In this document: positions 15,848 to 24,935 of the stretch, one piece after another
How positions within the stretch are numbered: position 1 is the first letter of the stretch
Layout of the letters: every line of letters begins with the position of its first letter
Made by a program: the position numbers and the translations under genes
Assembly: GCA_048465415.1 (NCBI GenBank)
Contig: DBFWLO010000006.1
Location: 62,001-126,000 of the forward strand
Reading direction: 5' to 3'
From: Scatosoma sp048465415
Lineage (GTDB): Bacteria > Bacillota > Clostridia > Christensenellales > Borkfalkiaceae
Length of the DNA: 64,000 bases
The notes under the pieces: generated by a model
Database searches by the model: none
Told to the model about the DNA's origin: nothing
Seen by the model: the letters and a program-made list of their open reading frames with translations, nothing else

Positions 15848-16754
15848 GTGTCCGCCGCGGCAAGAGGCGGATCCCCCGGCGGAAGCGGCGCGGAAGAGAA
15901 AAGGCATAAGGCGGAAAATCGAAAATCAGCGGTTCGGCGAAGAGCGCGCGCTCTATCATCTGGCGGACGCGCTCGTTTCCTCCTGCCGATTCGAAGGGGC
16001 GGAGGACGGAGAGTCCGCTTTGAAGGAAGGCCGGCGGCTGCAAGTCGAAAAATGTTTTTTCGATCTCCGCTATCCGCTTTGGCACGTCGACGGGCTCGCG
16101 CTTTTAAAAAGCGAGATGACGCAAGGCTGTCGCGCCGCGCTTTGGTACGGCAGAGACCTCGAACTGAAAGACTGTGCCTTACACGGAATCAAGGCGGTAC
16201 GGGAATGTCGGGGCGTTAATATTTACGACAGCTTCGTCCGCTCGCCCGAGTTCGGCTGGAACAGCTCCCGCGTTTATATAAACAACACGCAGGTCGAGAG
16301 CGAATACGCGTTTTTGAACGGTAAAAATATCGTCGCAAAAAACCTGGATTTTTCGGGGAAATATTCTTTCCAATACGTGCGCGGGCTCAAAATATCGAAC
16401 AGCCGTCTGCGTACGAAGGACGCGTTCTGGCACGCCCAAAACGTGGTGGTGAGCGATTCTGTGGTGGAGGGGGAATATCTCGGCTGGTATTCAAAGAACG
16501 TGACTTTCGTGCGCTGTCACATCAAGGGCACGCAGCCGCTGTGTTACTGCAAAAAACTGAGACTGATCGACTGCACGACGGAGGACGCCGATCTGGCGTT
16601 TGAATACAGCGACGTAAAGGCGTCGCTCCGGGGCGAGATCCTTTCCGTGAAAAATCCGAGACGGGGCCGCATCGAAGCCGACGGGTTCGGGGAGGTCGTG
16701 CTTGAAAACTCCGTCTGCCCCAGCCGCGCGAAACTGATCGCACGGAAACCGTAA
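15825..16754 (+). CDS. DUF3737 family beta-helix protein
   Basis: This 309-residue protein matches the DUF3737 pattern: IENQRFGEERALY at the start of the conserved part, EDGESALKEGR, a YPLWH motif, KDAFWHAQNVVVSDS and EYLGWYSKNVTFVRCHIKGT. The repeating short strands with regular Asn/Cys/Val positions suggest a right-handed parallel beta-helix. Family function is not known. About 35 extra N-terminal residues, rich in Cys, Pro, Arg and Lys, precede the usual start because the ATG overlaps the previous gene by 23 bases; an internal start is possible. Confidence 0.82.
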   Translation: MNRAETCKCPPRQEADPPAEAARKRKGIRRKIENQRFGEERALYHLADALVSSCRFEGAEDGESALKEGRRLQVEKCFFDLRYPLWHVDGLALLKSEMTQGCRAALWYGRDLELKDCALHGIKAVRECRGVNIYDSFVRSPEFGWNSSRVYINNTQVESEYAFLNGKNIVAKNLDFSGKYSFQYVRGLKISNSRLRTKDAFWHAQNVVVSDSVVEGEYLGWYSKNVTFVRCHIKGTQPLCYCKKLRLIDCTTEDADLAFEYSDVKASLRGEILSVKNPRRGRIEADGFGEVVLENSVCPSRAKLIARKP

Positions 16755-16772
16755 CCGAAAAAGCCGTTCGTG

Positions 16773-16801
16773 CCGCGCGGATTTCTCCGCGCGGTTTTTT
16801 T
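16773..16801 (+). terminator. Terminator after the DUF3737 gene
   Basis: CCGCGCGG pairs with CCGCGCGG (self-complementary arms, 16773-16780 and 16787-16794), followed by seven Ts. Confidence 0.9.
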
Positions 16802-16858
16802 GCGTCCTTTCGATAAAAAATCGGTCTTGTTGCCGCCTGAGACGCATATATTTGTCCT

Positions 16859-17143
16859 ATGACAACCTTGAATCGTTTGACCGCGGGAGAAAGCGCGGAA
16901 GTATTGAAAATCGAAACGGAGCAGGACGTGAAGGAACGGCTCCGCATGTTGAATATCGAAGCCGGCACGAGGATCACAATGCTCAAAAAGGCCTTTTTCG
17001 GGAGTACGGTTTTAGTGGAAGCGGACGGCGTGCGGGCGGGCATGAGAAAAGAGCTCGCGGAGAAAATTTTCGTCAAAGTGTCCGAAACGGAAATGGAGAA
17101 AGCCTTTTCGGGCTCCGCCCTGGAAGGAGGGACAAAGCGGTGA
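16859..17143 (+). CDS. feoA: FeoA-domain ferrous iron transport accessory protein
   Basis: This 94-residue protein has the SH3-like FeoA fold: LTAGESAEVLKIE, the LRMLNIEAGTRITMLKKA core and the final VRAGMRKELAEKIFV strand. FeoA works with FeoB in ferrous iron uptake. Its last bases overlap the feoB start (GTGA). No Shine-Dalgarno sequence is visible before the ATG, and CATATATTTG just upstream could serve as a -10, so the mRNA may be leaderless. Confidence 0.88.
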   Translation: MTTLNRLTAGESAEVLKIETEQDVKERLRMLNIEAGTRITMLKKAFFGSTVLVEADGVRAGMRKELAEKIFVKVSETEMEKAFSGSALEGGTKR

Positions 17144-18960
17144 AAATTCTTTTGATCGGAAATCCCAACGTCGGCAAAACGACGCTCTTTAACGCGCTTA
17201 CGGGCGCGCATAACCGTACCGGAAACTATCACGGCGTAACGGTGGGCGCCAGCGAACGGACTTCCCGGCTCGCGGGGCTCGACGTCGTCTGCGACCTGCC
17301 GGGGCTTTATTCCCTCGACGGCATGAGCATGGAAGAAAAGCTCGCCGGGGAGTATATCGCCGGTCAAAAGGAAGATTTTCTGGCGGTGCAGGTGGCGGAC
17401 GCCGCCTACCTCAAACGTTCCTTAAAGCTCACGAAAAGCCTGCTCGCGCGCGGGATACCCGTCGTTCTCGCCCTGACGATGTGCAAAAAATTCCGCGCCC
17501 GGGGCGGTAAGATCGACTGCGAAAAATTGAGCGCGCAGCTCAAAATCCGCTGTTTCGAAGTAGACGCCCTGCGCAAAAGATCGGTCAAAGCCTTTGCCGA
17601 GGCGTTGACGGGAATGTTTCCCGCGCTGTCTGCCTATCGTTCTGCCTGCCGCCGCGCGTCCGTCGAAGAGGAAACGTTCGGCCGGGAGGCCACCGCCGCC
17701 TACTCGCCCGCGCCGTTCGGGGAAACGAAACTGACCAAGCTCAGTCTCAACGCGTTTTTTGCGCTGCCGGCGTTCTTTTTGCTCGCGGGGCTGGTCTTTT
17801 TCCTCACCTTCGCCGAAGGCATGCCCGGCGTATTTTTAAAGAATCTCTTCGAATCGCTGATTCGTCGTCTGTCGGAGGCCGTGGGCGGGGCGATCGATTC
17901 GCCGATCGTGCGCAGTCTCGTCTGCGACGGGCTCATTTCCGGGGCCGGGAGCGTGCTGTCATTTATCCCGCAGATCGCGCTGATGTATCTATTTCTCGAT
18001 TTTTTGGAAGAGAGCGGTTTTATGTCGGCGCTGGCGTTCATGACGGACGGTTTGTTTTCCAGGATCGGGCTTTCCGGGCGCGCGGCGTTTTCCGTACTGC
18101 TCGGCTACGGCTGTACGGCGGCGGCCGTCACCTCCACGCGCGCTTTGGAAGATAAGAGTATTCAGCGCCGGGCGGTGTCCTGTCTCTTTTTCGTGCCGTG
18201 CAGCGCCAAACTGCCCGTCTATCTGACGCTGCTTTCCTCCGTCTTTGAAAACACCTTTTTGGGCGCGGTGCTCTTATATGTGCTGGGCACGGGTATGGGG
18301 CTCGCCGCCGCCGCGTTTCTCAAAAAGGACGACGGCGTGTTTTTGATGGAACTTGCCGATATTTGCATGCCCGACGTATTTTTTGTGGCAAAAAAGTTGC
18401 TCTTTCAGATAAAACAGTTTATAATAAAGATATCCACCACCGTACTCGTGTTTACGCTGGTCGTTTGGTTTCTCTCGTCCTTTTCCTTTACGGGCGTCGC
18501 TGCGGCGGAGGACAGTTTCCTCGCGCATATCTGCGGCGTGTTCAAATACGCGTTCTATCCCATGGGCATCACCGACTGGCGCGCGGCGTTCGCGGCGGTG
18601 AGCGGGCTGATCGCCAAAGAAAATATCGCGGGCATGCTCGCCGTCCTCTTTCCCGAAGGGATCGCTTTTTCCTTCCCCTCGGCCTGCGCTTATCTCACCT
18701 TCGTGGCGCTGATCCCGCCCTGCGTTTCGGCGGTCACCGCCGCCGCGCGGGAGCTTGGCCGCAAGGCGGCCTGGGGGTATGCCGCGGCGCAGATGCTCTT
18801 CGCGTTCCTGTGCGCTTATCTCGTCTATTTTTTCCTCACGGGCGGAGCGGGAATCGCTTTGACACTGCTGATTCTGTGCGGCGCGTTTTTCTGCGGACGT
18901 GGGATTTATAAAGCGACGAACAAGAGAGCGCGGCGGAAGCGTACGGACGGGAGCGCGTGA
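17140..18960 (+). CDS. feoB: FeoB-type ferrous iron transporter with an altered G4 motif
   Basis: This 606-residue inner-membrane permease has an N-terminal small GTPase domain: G1 GNPNVGKTTLFN (residues 7-18), the switch region GNYHGVTV and G3 DLPG. The G4 position, normally NxxD in FeoB (NMMD), reads TMCK in VVLALTMCKKF, and the usual G5 Ser-Ala is Asp-Ala. The membrane part carries the Gate signatures including LLGYGCTAAAVTSTRALEDK. The GTG start at 17140 follows GGAAGGAGGG and overlaps the feoA stop. Length is shorter than the 650-750 usual for FeoB. Iron transport is likely, but nucleotide specificity may be changed. Confidence 0.88.
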   Translation: MKILLIGNPNVGKTTLFNALTGAHNRTGNYHGVTVGASERTSRLAGLDVVCDLPGLYSLDGMSMEEKLAGEYIAGQKEDFLAVQVADAAYLKRSLKLTKSLLARGIPVVLALTMCKKFRARGGKIDCEKLSAQLKIRCFEVDALRKRSVKAFAEALTGMFPALSAYRSACRRASVEEETFGREATAAYSPAPFGETKLTKLSLNAFFALPAFFLLAGLVFFLTFAEGMPGVFLKNLFESLIRRLSEAVGGAIDSPIVRSLVCDGLISGAGSVLSFIPQIALMYLFLDFLEESGFMSALAFMTDGLFSRIGLSGRAAFSVLLGYGCTAAAVTSTRALEDKSIQRRAVSCLFFVPCSAKLPVYLTLLSSVFENTFLGAVLLYVLGTGMGLAAAAFLKKDDGVFLMELADICMPDVFFVAKKLLFQIKQFIIKISTTVLVFTLVVWFLSSFSFTGVAAAEDSFLAHICGVFKYAFYPMGITDWRAAFAAVSGLIAKENIAGMLAVLFPEGIAFSFPSACAYLTFVALIPPCVSAVTAAARELGRKAAWGYAAAQMLFAFLCAYLVYFFLTGGAGIALTLLILCGAFFCGRGIYKATNKRARRKRTDGSA

Positions 18961-19001
18961 GAGAAAAACAAGGACTATAAAAACAAACGGGAAAAAGATA
19001 C

Positions 19002-19844
19002 GTGAAAGAATTTATTGCGGACAGAGAACAGACGTTGAAAGAATTTACCGACAACACTTATGCGCAGGGTTCCTTTTTCTGGAATTATCTTCTGAAAAAC
19101 CGGGAAGTGCGCGTGAACGGCAAAAAGGCTGGCGAAAATCTGACGCTTAAAGCGGGGGATAAGGTATCCTATTATCTGACTCCTCAGCAGGAAGCGAAAC
19201 CTGCGTTTTCCGTTGCCTACGAGGACGGCAATATTCTCGTTGCCGACAAGGAGAGCGGCGTCAATTCCGAAGCGGTATTCGCGGCGCTTTCCCGCGAGCG
19301 GGAATGTTATTTCCTGCACCGGCTGGACCGCAACACGCGCGGACTCCTGGTCTTCGCGCTTAGCGCGGCGGCGGAGAAGGAGCTTTTAAAAGCCTTCCGC
19401 GAGAAAAGAGTGGAAAAGACCTATCACGCCGTATGCTTCGGAACTTTCCCCCAAGATACCGACGTCCTCACGGCGTATCTGAAAAAGGACGAGGAGAGGG
19501 CGCTGGTGCGGATTTTCGACTCCCCGACGGCGGGCGCGGAAAAGATCGTCACGGAATACAAGATACTGAAAAGAGAAAAGGGATATACCAGGGCAGAGAT
19601 CAAGCTCCATACGGGCAAGACGCACCAGATCCGGGCGCACCTCGCCCATATCGGCTGTCCCGTCGCCGGGGACACCAAGTACGGCTTTGCGGCGGAAAAC
19701 CGGCGGTTTCATCTCACCCGGCAATGCCTGGTCTCGAAACGGCTGCGGTTTTGTCTGGACGGCGCGTTTTCGTATCTGCGTGAAAAGACGTTCGTTTCGG
19801 GCTTCGAAGCGGAAATGCCGGAAGAAGAGTTTGGGAAAAGATAG
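19002..19844 (+). CDS. RluA-family RNA pseudouridine synthase
   Basis: This 280-residue enzyme has an S4-like N-terminal region (about 1-60: NYLLKNREVRVNGKKAGENL) and the catalytic domain with Asp109 in HRLDRNTRG. The KTYHAVCFG strand and the LHTGKTHQIRAHLAHIG segment complete the family signature. It isomerises a uridine in ribosomal or transfer RNA; the target site cannot be assigned between RluC and RluD types. GTG start with a weak purine-rich site; it follows feoB by 41 bases. Confidence 0.9.
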   Translation: MKEFIADREQTLKEFTDNTYAQGSFFWNYLLKNREVRVNGKKAGENLTLKAGDKVSYYLTPQQEAKPAFSVAYEDGNILVADKESGVNSEAVFAALSRERECYFLHRLDRNTRGLLVFALSAAAEKELLKAFREKRVEKTYHAVCFGTFPQDTDVLTAYLKKDEERALVRIFDSPTAGAEKIVTEYKILKREKGYTRAEIKLHTGKTHQIRAHLAHIGCPVAGDTKYGFAAENRRFHLTRQCLVSKRLRFCLDGAFSYLREKTFVSGFEAEMPEEEFGKR

Positions 19845-19849
19845 GAAAG

Positions 19850-19878
19850 TTCGGCTTATAAAGAGCCGGATTTTTTTT
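19850..19878 (+). terminator. Terminator after the pseudouridine synthase
   Basis: TTCGGCT (19850-19856) pairs with AGCCGGA (19864-19870), allowing one mismatch, followed by a run of eight Ts. Confidence 0.8.
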
Positions 19879-19897
19879 ATTTTTTAAGTAAAATATC

Positions 19898-19927
19898 TTG
19901 CTAATTACAGATACTTTATGATATAAT
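19898..19927 (+). promoter_or_regulatory. Promoter of the large Flg_new lipoprotein
   Basis: TTGCTA (19898-19903) and TATAAT (19922-19927) with an 18-bp spacer in AT-rich sequence. Confidence 0.65.
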
Positions 19928-19968
19928 CTAAACAAAGATAAAAAATAATAATCGTGAGGGATTTACTG

Positions 19969-21930
19969 ATGAAAAAACGTTCTTTTGTACTTGGCGGCGT
20001 TTTGGCCGCTTCCGTCTGCCTGGCGGCGGGGCTGCTGTTCTTAGGGGGCTGTTCCAATCCGTTCGACGGTGATTCTGACTCGGCCGCTCCGCTCAAAAAA
20101 TCGATCTCCTTCGAAGTCAAAGGCGGGAAGGCGCCTTCTTCCGTTTATACGAACGGAAACGAGAAAATCAAACTTCCCGCGCCGACGAAAGAGGGGTATT
20201 CGTTCGGCGGGTGGTATTACGACGATCTCACTTTTGACCGTCCCTGCCGGGAAACCGATTTCGTTCAGGCGCCGCTGACGGAAAATATCAAAGTATATGC
20301 GCAGTGGAATCCCGAGAACGATATTCGCCTTTCCGCCCGGCAGAACGGACAAACGACCGAACTGACGGTGGCCTACGATTTCAACGGGTTTGGAATCGAC
20401 GGTTACGAAGAGTGGACAATGAACTTTTCCTACCGGGATCAACCGCTGGCGAGCCGCCGTATCGGCTCCCTCTCTTCTCAGATCACGCAGAGCGTATGTT
20501 ACGGCAGCGTGAACGTCTCTTTGACCGCCTACGATCAAAAATTCGGGAAAGTCGTTTTGCAGCAGGGCACGGCGGCGCTTTTTGCGGACGAATATAATTT
20601 TGCGTCTTTGAACGCCACCTTCCCCGTCACGCACTTTTCCCTCGGCTTATACAGCCGTCGGGGGGAGGCGCGGGATGCGTATCTTGCCGCCGGGCTTCCC
20701 GTCATGGCGGACGCGCCCACTTTCGTTTCTCTCGAACGGGCCAAAGCCTACGATTGGGACAATCTTCCCGAAAACGTCTCTCCGCTTCCGGCTGCGCCCC
20801 GCGAGGAGGTGGTCGAAGGAAATTTCCACGCGCACAATGTCTTGATGGCGGCCTATATCAAAGAATTGTACGAGATCAATCCGGCTTCGACCTTTCATTT
20901 CTATTGCACGGATAACTATCCCGAGTTGATTCTGCAATTTTTTACCTGCCAGGGCATCGATAATTTTACCGCGACGATGATCTCGGACGGCAGCGGGACG
21001 ATTGCCTACTTCAACGATATGTTCGGCGATGAAAACGCGAAAGAACAATACGACAAAATGGTGACGGAATGGCTGCGCGTGAAACAAGCCGCGGCGGAAG
21101 GGGACGAACACTTTCTCGAAAACGTGTACGAGGGCGCGCCGACTTATTCCGTTTTGGGAAATTACGCATTCGTGATCGCGAGCGTCGAAGAGAACGTGTC
21201 TTGGTGGTGCTCCCGCGCCGACCTGTTCACCAACAATACCCGAAGCGAATTTATCAAAGATCTGGTCAACGGTACGAACGTATCCAAAGACAACCCGTCT
21301 TACAAACAGATTAACGCCGTCTATCCCGGTCTCGCCAAAATGCTCGCGTCGCTCACCGAAACGGATCAAAACGGTTTCAAGCGGCTGTATAAATTCGACG
21401 AAGAGATTTTCAACGACGCGTACGAAAACGAACAAAAGGTCCTTCTTGTAATCGGCACCAAAACCGAAAACCTCGGCGATCTCGAAAATTACGTCAATCT
21501 TTTAAAGACGTATTACGGTTCCGAGTACCGGATCTATTATAAAGGACACCCCGGCACGCCGACCGAGCTCGATCCCGGCAAACAGAGCCTTTTGAACGAG
21601 CTCGGAGTCGTCGACGTAAATTCTTCCGTCGCCGCGGAACTGATTTTGTTCTACTGCCCGGATATCTATTTAGTCGGCTATCCGAGCACAACCTTCCAAA
21701 GCGCGTATCCCGAACGAATCCTCGCTCTCTTCAACATCACCAAAGAGGAGTGGAAAGAACAGGAATCGCTGCGCGGCTACAAAGCGGCGGTGTATTTCTC
21801 CCTCCTTGCCGGAGAGGACGGCAAAACGCGTTACAAAATTCAGTTCGACGATAAAGACGAGTACGCCGTCTACGATCCCGAAACGGACGTCATCACCAAA
21901 TACGATAAAAACGGAACGCCGATCAAATAA
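19969..21930 (+). CDS. Surface lipoprotein with a Flg_new/InlB repeat and a glycosyltransferase-like C-terminal domain
   Basis: This 653-residue protein has a lipoprotein signal peptide with lipobox LGGC (Cys28), so it should be anchored on the outer face of the membrane. One Flg_new/InlB-type repeat follows (PTKEGYSFGGWYYDD to VYAQW, about 65-110). The C-terminal 400 residues carry SDGSG (Asp340-Gly341), YKGHP (His527-Pro528) and YPSTT (Ser573-Thr574). The order D-G, HP and S-T is that of GT-B sialyltransferase-type enzymes (GT52/GT38-like). A glycosyltransferase fold on a secreted lipoprotein is odd, since nucleotide sugars are cytoplasmic. Start at 19969 follows GTGAGGG. The catalytic assignment is tentative. 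Confidence 0.7.
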   Translation: MKKRSFVLGGVLAASVCLAAGLLFLGGCSNPFDGDSDSAAPLKKSISFEVKGGKAPSSVYTNGNEKIKLPAPTKEGYSFGGWYYDDLTFDRPCRETDFVQAPLTENIKVYAQWNPENDIRLSARQNGQTTELTVAYDFNGFGIDGYEEWTMNFSYRDQPLASRRIGSLSSQITQSVCYGSVNVSLTAYDQKFGKVVLQQGTAALFADEYNFASLNATFPVTHFSLGLYSRRGEARDAYLAAGLPVMADAPTFVSLERAKAYDWDNLPENVSPLPAAPREEVVEGNFHAHNVLMAAYIKELYEINPASTFHFYCTDNYPELILQFFTCQGIDNFTATMISDGSGTIAYFNDMFGDENAKEQYDKMVTEWLRVKQAAAEGDEHFLENVYEGAPTYSVLGNYAFVIASVEENVSWWCSRADLFTNNTRSEFIKDLVNGTNVSKDNPSYKQINAVYPGLAKMLASLTETDQNGFKRLYKFDEEIFNDAYENEQKVLLVIGTKTENLGDLENYVNLLKTYYGSEYRIYYKGHPGTPTELDPGKQSLLNELGVVDVNSSVAAELILFYCPDIYLVGYPSTTFQSAYPERILALFNITKEEWKEQESLRGYKAAVYFSLLAGEDGKTRYKIQFDDKDEYAVYDPETDVITKYDKNGTPIK

Positions 21931-21952
21931 TTTTATAACCTTTTTATCCTCT

Positions 21953-21981
21953 GCCGCCGGAGCCTTCCGGCGGTATTTTTT
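21953..21981 (+). terminator. Terminator after the large lipoprotein
   Basis: GCCGCCGG (21953-21960) pairs with CCGGCGGT (21967-21974, first pair G-T), followed by ATTTTTT. Confidence 0.85.
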
Positions 21982-22033
21982 AACCCTTTAAACCCCGCAG
22001 ATAAAATAATTTCAAAAAATCCTCTCCAAACGC

Positions 22034-22080
22034 TTGACAAATGATGATGAAAGTATTAATATATGAATAGTTATTCATAT
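22034..22080 (+). promoter_or_regulatory. Metal-responsive promoter with ArsR/SmtB operator
   Basis: TTGACA (22034-22039) and TAATAT (22057-22062) lie 17 bp apart. A perfect 9-2-9 palindrome, ATATGAATA-GT-TATTCATAT (22061-22080), covers the end of the -10 and the transcription start. This is the classic location and sequence style of SmtB/CzrA operators, so the ArsR protein downstream should repress its own operon until zinc or cadmium binds. Confidence 0.88.
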
Positions 22081-22097
22081 AATGGAGCGTAGAAGAA

Positions 22098-22460
22098 ATG
22101 GCGAAAGAAAATTGCGATTACGAAAGCGAGCACGAAGCGACGGTGCGAAGAGCGAAAGAGAATATGCCGGAAGAAGGGAATATCGAGCGGGTGTGCAACA
22201 CTTTTCGGATTCTCGGAGAACCGTCGAGAATGAAGATCGTTCTGGTGCTGCTGCAAGGCGAGATGTGCGTCTATCATATCGTGGAAGCGTGCGGCGGGAC
22301 GCAGAGCGCGGTGAGTCATCAGCTGAGGGTGCTCAAAGACAACCGTTTGATAAAGTCGCGGCGGGAGGGACAGAATATATTATATTCGATCGCGGACGAA
22401 CACATTTTAAACCTCATCAAAATCAGCGAGGAGCATTTGAATTGCAAGTGGGAGGACTGA
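22098..22460 (+). CDS. ArsR/SmtB-family metal-sensing repressor
   Basis: This 120-residue winged-helix repressor has the recognition helix TQSAVSHQLRVLKDNRLI and wing SRREGQNILYSI. The alpha5 site Asp100, His102, His113 and Cys116 matches the D-x-H...H-x2-H spacing of CzrA/SmtB zinc sensors, with Cys in the last place. The alpha3 site reads EMCVYHI, with one of the usual two cysteines, and Cys6-Asp7 near the N-terminus could complete it. It lies two bases before the P-type ATPase gene, so zinc, cadmium or lead is the expected signal. Confidence 0.9.
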   Translation: MAKENCDYESEHEATVRRAKENMPEEGNIERVCNTFRILGEPSRMKIVLVLLQGEMCVYHIVEACGGTQSAVSHQLRVLKDNRLIKSRREGQNILYSIADEHILNLIKISEEHLNCKWED

Positions 22461-22461
22461 A

Positions 22462-24801
22462 ATGAAAAAGACGTTGCAGCTGGAAGGTTTGGACTGCGCC
22501 GCTTGCGCGGCGGAACTGGAGGAAGAGATTTTAAAGATCGCGGGCGTAAATTCCGCTTCCGTCGCTTTTGTCAATCAGAAGTTAACTGTGGAATGCGACG
22601 GCGAACATACGCTCGGTATGGTCAAGGACAGAGCGAACAACTTCGAGGAAGTGCGGGTGGTGGAAGAACCTTCGGCAAACGAGAGGTCTCGGGAGGACGG
22701 CAAGATTCTTCTGCATCTCGAAAATTTGCATTGCGCGGCCTGTGCGATGGATCTCGAAGACGATCTGAAAAAGATAAAGGGCGTCAAAGAGGTACAGGTG
22801 GATTTCATCACCCAGACGATCCTGCTCGACGCCGAGAACGAAGAAGCGATCCGCAAGGTCGTTAAAACGGCGGGAAAATTCGAGAAAGTAAAGGTTCTGG
22901 ACGGGGATAAAGCTGTTTCGAAAAAGGAGTCGCATATCTTAGAAATCGTGCAGATCGCCGTTTCCGCGCTCTTTTTTGCCGCGGGATTTCTCTTGGAACA
23001 CTTGGGCAAAAGCACGCTCACTCAGGTTTTGGAATACGTCGCCTTCGCGGCCGCCTATTTCATCGTCGGTTATCCCGTATTGATCGCCACGGGAAAAAAT
23101 ATCGTCAAAGGAAAAATTTTCGACGAGAACTTTCTCATGACGGTCGCCTCGATCGGGGCGGTGTGTCTGGGCGAATTGGGAGAAGGCGTCGCCGTCATGC
23201 TGCTCTATCAGTTGGGAGAGCTCCTGCAAGGCATCGCGGTCGGCTCTTCGAGGCGATCGGTATCCGATCTGATGGATTTAAAGAGCGAGAGCGCCACGGT
23301 GCTCGAAAACGGCGAACAGAAGAGCGTAAAGCCCGAAAATCTTAAAATCGGCGACGTCGTACTCGTAAAAGCAGGCGAGAAAGTACCGGCGGACGGAATC
23401 TTACTGACCGGCAACGCTTCTCTCGACACGAAATCTTTGACGGGCGAGTCGGTTCTGCGCGAAGCGCAGCAAGGGGAAGAACTGCTGTCGGGCTGTATCA
23501 ATGCGGGCGGCGTCTTTGAAATGAAGATCGCGCGCGCCTATGAAGACAGCGCCGTGGCGAAGATTCTCGATTTAGTGGAAAATTCCGCGTCGAAAAAAGC
23601 CGCGCCCGAGAAATTTATTACGAAATTTGCAAAATTTTATACGCCGATCGTCTGCGGGCTCGCGGTGATCCTCGCCGTAATCGTCCCCACTCTCTTAGGA
23701 CTTATCAACGGCGGCGGATACGGCGGATATTTCGTGCGGTGGATCAATACCGCGCTCAATTTCCTCGTCATTTCCTGTCCCTGCGCCTTGATCATTTCCG
23801 TACCGCTCACGTATTTCAGCGGCATCGGCAGTTGTGCGCGCAACGGGATTTTAGTAAAGGGCGCGACCTATCTCGATACGGCCGCAAAGATCAAAGCCGT
23901 CGCATTCGACAAGACGGGTACGCTCACGGAAGGCAACTTCGCCGTCTGCGGCGTACAGCCGGCGGAAGGGATCGACGAGAAGGAGCTGCTCGCGGTGGCC
24001 GCGGCGGCGGAGGCGGGATCTTCCCACCCCATCGCGAAAGCGTTCTGCGAAGCGGAAACGGCCTATAAAGCGGAAAATATCCGCGAGACGGCGGGGCGGG
24101 GCGTGTCGGCCGAGATCGGCGGGAAAACCGCGCTCGTCGGCAACGCGCTGCTCCTGAAAGAAAACGGCGTTTATGCGCCCGTGCCGGACAGCCCGTATAC
24201 GCAGATCTATGTGGCTTTGGACGGGAACTACCTCGGCAGAATCGAGATCGGCGACCGTGTGCGCCCCGAAGCGAAAGAAGCTGTTGCGGAGCTCGGTACG
24301 CTCGGCGTCAAACGCACGGTGATGCTGACGGGCGACAACCGCGCTCGGGCGGAAAAGATCGCGAGCGAGCTGGGCATATCCGAAGTGACCGCGGGGCTTT
24401 TGCCCGACGAGAAGTTGGAAAAGGCGGAAGCGCTCAAAAAAGACGGCGCGTTGATGTACGTGGGCGACGGGATCAACGACGCGCCCGTGATGGCGGTCGC
24501 CGACTGCTCCGTTTCCATGGGAAAACTGGGCAGCGCGGCGGCGGTGGAGGCCTCCGATCTGGTACTCGTCTCCGATAACTTGAAAGCGCTGCCCCGCTGT
24601 GTGCGCATTGCGCGAAAGACGCGCAGGATCGTCACGGAAAACATCGTTTTCTCCATCGCCATGAAAGCGGCGTTTATGGCGCTCGGTATCGCCGGGGTTA
24701 TGCCGTTGTGGCTGGCGGTATTCGCGGACGTGGGCGTTATGCTGCTCGCCGTGCTCAATTCTCTGCGCATGCGCCTGAAAATCAAAGGCGAAGGCGTTTA
24801 A
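22462..24801 (+). CDS. cadA: P1B-type Cd2+/Zn2+/Pb2+ exporting ATPase
   Basis: This 779-residue inner-membrane pump has two N-terminal HMA domains, with CxxC pairs at Cys12/Cys15 and Cys91/Cys94. The transport-site CPC motif is at 439-441, the phosphorylated Asp483 lies in DKTGTLT, followed by HP (SSHPIAKAF) and GDGINDAP. CPC with a C-terminal membrane pair marks the divalent soft-metal subgroup (ZntA/CadA). It exports the metal sensed by the ArsR repressor upstream. GGGAGGAC precedes the ATG. Choice between cadA and zntA names is arbitrary. Confidence 0.93.
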   Translation: MKKTLQLEGLDCAACAAELEEEILKIAGVNSASVAFVNQKLTVECDGEHTLGMVKDRANNFEEVRVVEEPSANERSREDGKILLHLENLHCAACAMDLEDDLKKIKGVKEVQVDFITQTILLDAENEEAIRKVVKTAGKFEKVKVLDGDKAVSKKESHILEIVQIAVSALFFAAGFLLEHLGKSTLTQVLEYVAFAAAYFIVGYPVLIATGKNIVKGKIFDENFLMTVASIGAVCLGELGEGVAVMLLYQLGELLQGIAVGSSRRSVSDLMDLKSESATVLENGEQKSVKPENLKIGDVVLVKAGEKVPADGILLTGNASLDTKSLTGESVLREAQQGEELLSGCINAGGVFEMKIARAYEDSAVAKILDLVENSASKKAAPEKFITKFAKFYTPIVCGLAVILAVIVPTLLGLINGGGYGGYFVRWINTALNFLVISCPCALIISVPLTYFSGIGSCARNGILVKGATYLDTAAKIKAVAFDKTGTLTEGNFAVCGVQPAEGIDEKELLAVAAAAEAGSSHPIAKAFCEAETAYKAENIRETAGRGVSAEIGGKTALVGNALLLKENGVYAPVPDSPYTQIYVALDGNYLGRIEIGDRVRPEAKEAVAELGTLGVKRTVMLTGDNRARAEKIASELGISEVTAGLLPDEKLEKAEALKKDGALMYVGDGINDAPVMAVADCSVSMGKLGSAAAVEASDLVLVSDNLKALPRCVRIARKTRRIVTENIVFSIAMKAAFMALGIAGVMPLWLAVFADVGVMLLAVLNSLRMRLKIKGEGV

Positions 24802-24818
24802 AAATTAAAGAATTGCTG

Positions 24819-24845
24819 CGGACGGCGTCGAGCCGTCCGTTTTTT
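24819..24845 (+). terminator. Terminator of the arsR-cadA operon
   Basis: CGGACGGC (24819-24826) pairs with GCCGTCCG (24832-24839), 5-base loop, then six Ts. Confidence 0.92.
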
Positions 24846-24898
24846 GATCGACCGGGAAAGATTTGCCCCGTCGCGGCGAACGAAAGAATAAAAATCTT

Positions 24899-24927
24899 TT
24901 GCTTTTTCGCGAGCGATATGATATAAT
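24899..24927 (+). promoter_or_regulatory. Promoter placing the GNAT gene on a near-leaderless mRNA
   Basis: TTGCTT (24899-24904) and TATAAT (24922-24927) with a 17-bp spacer. Transcription would begin around 24933-24936, at or beside the ATG at 24936, and no ribosome site exists between them. Confidence 0.7.
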
Positions 24928-24935
24928 AAAAAAGT

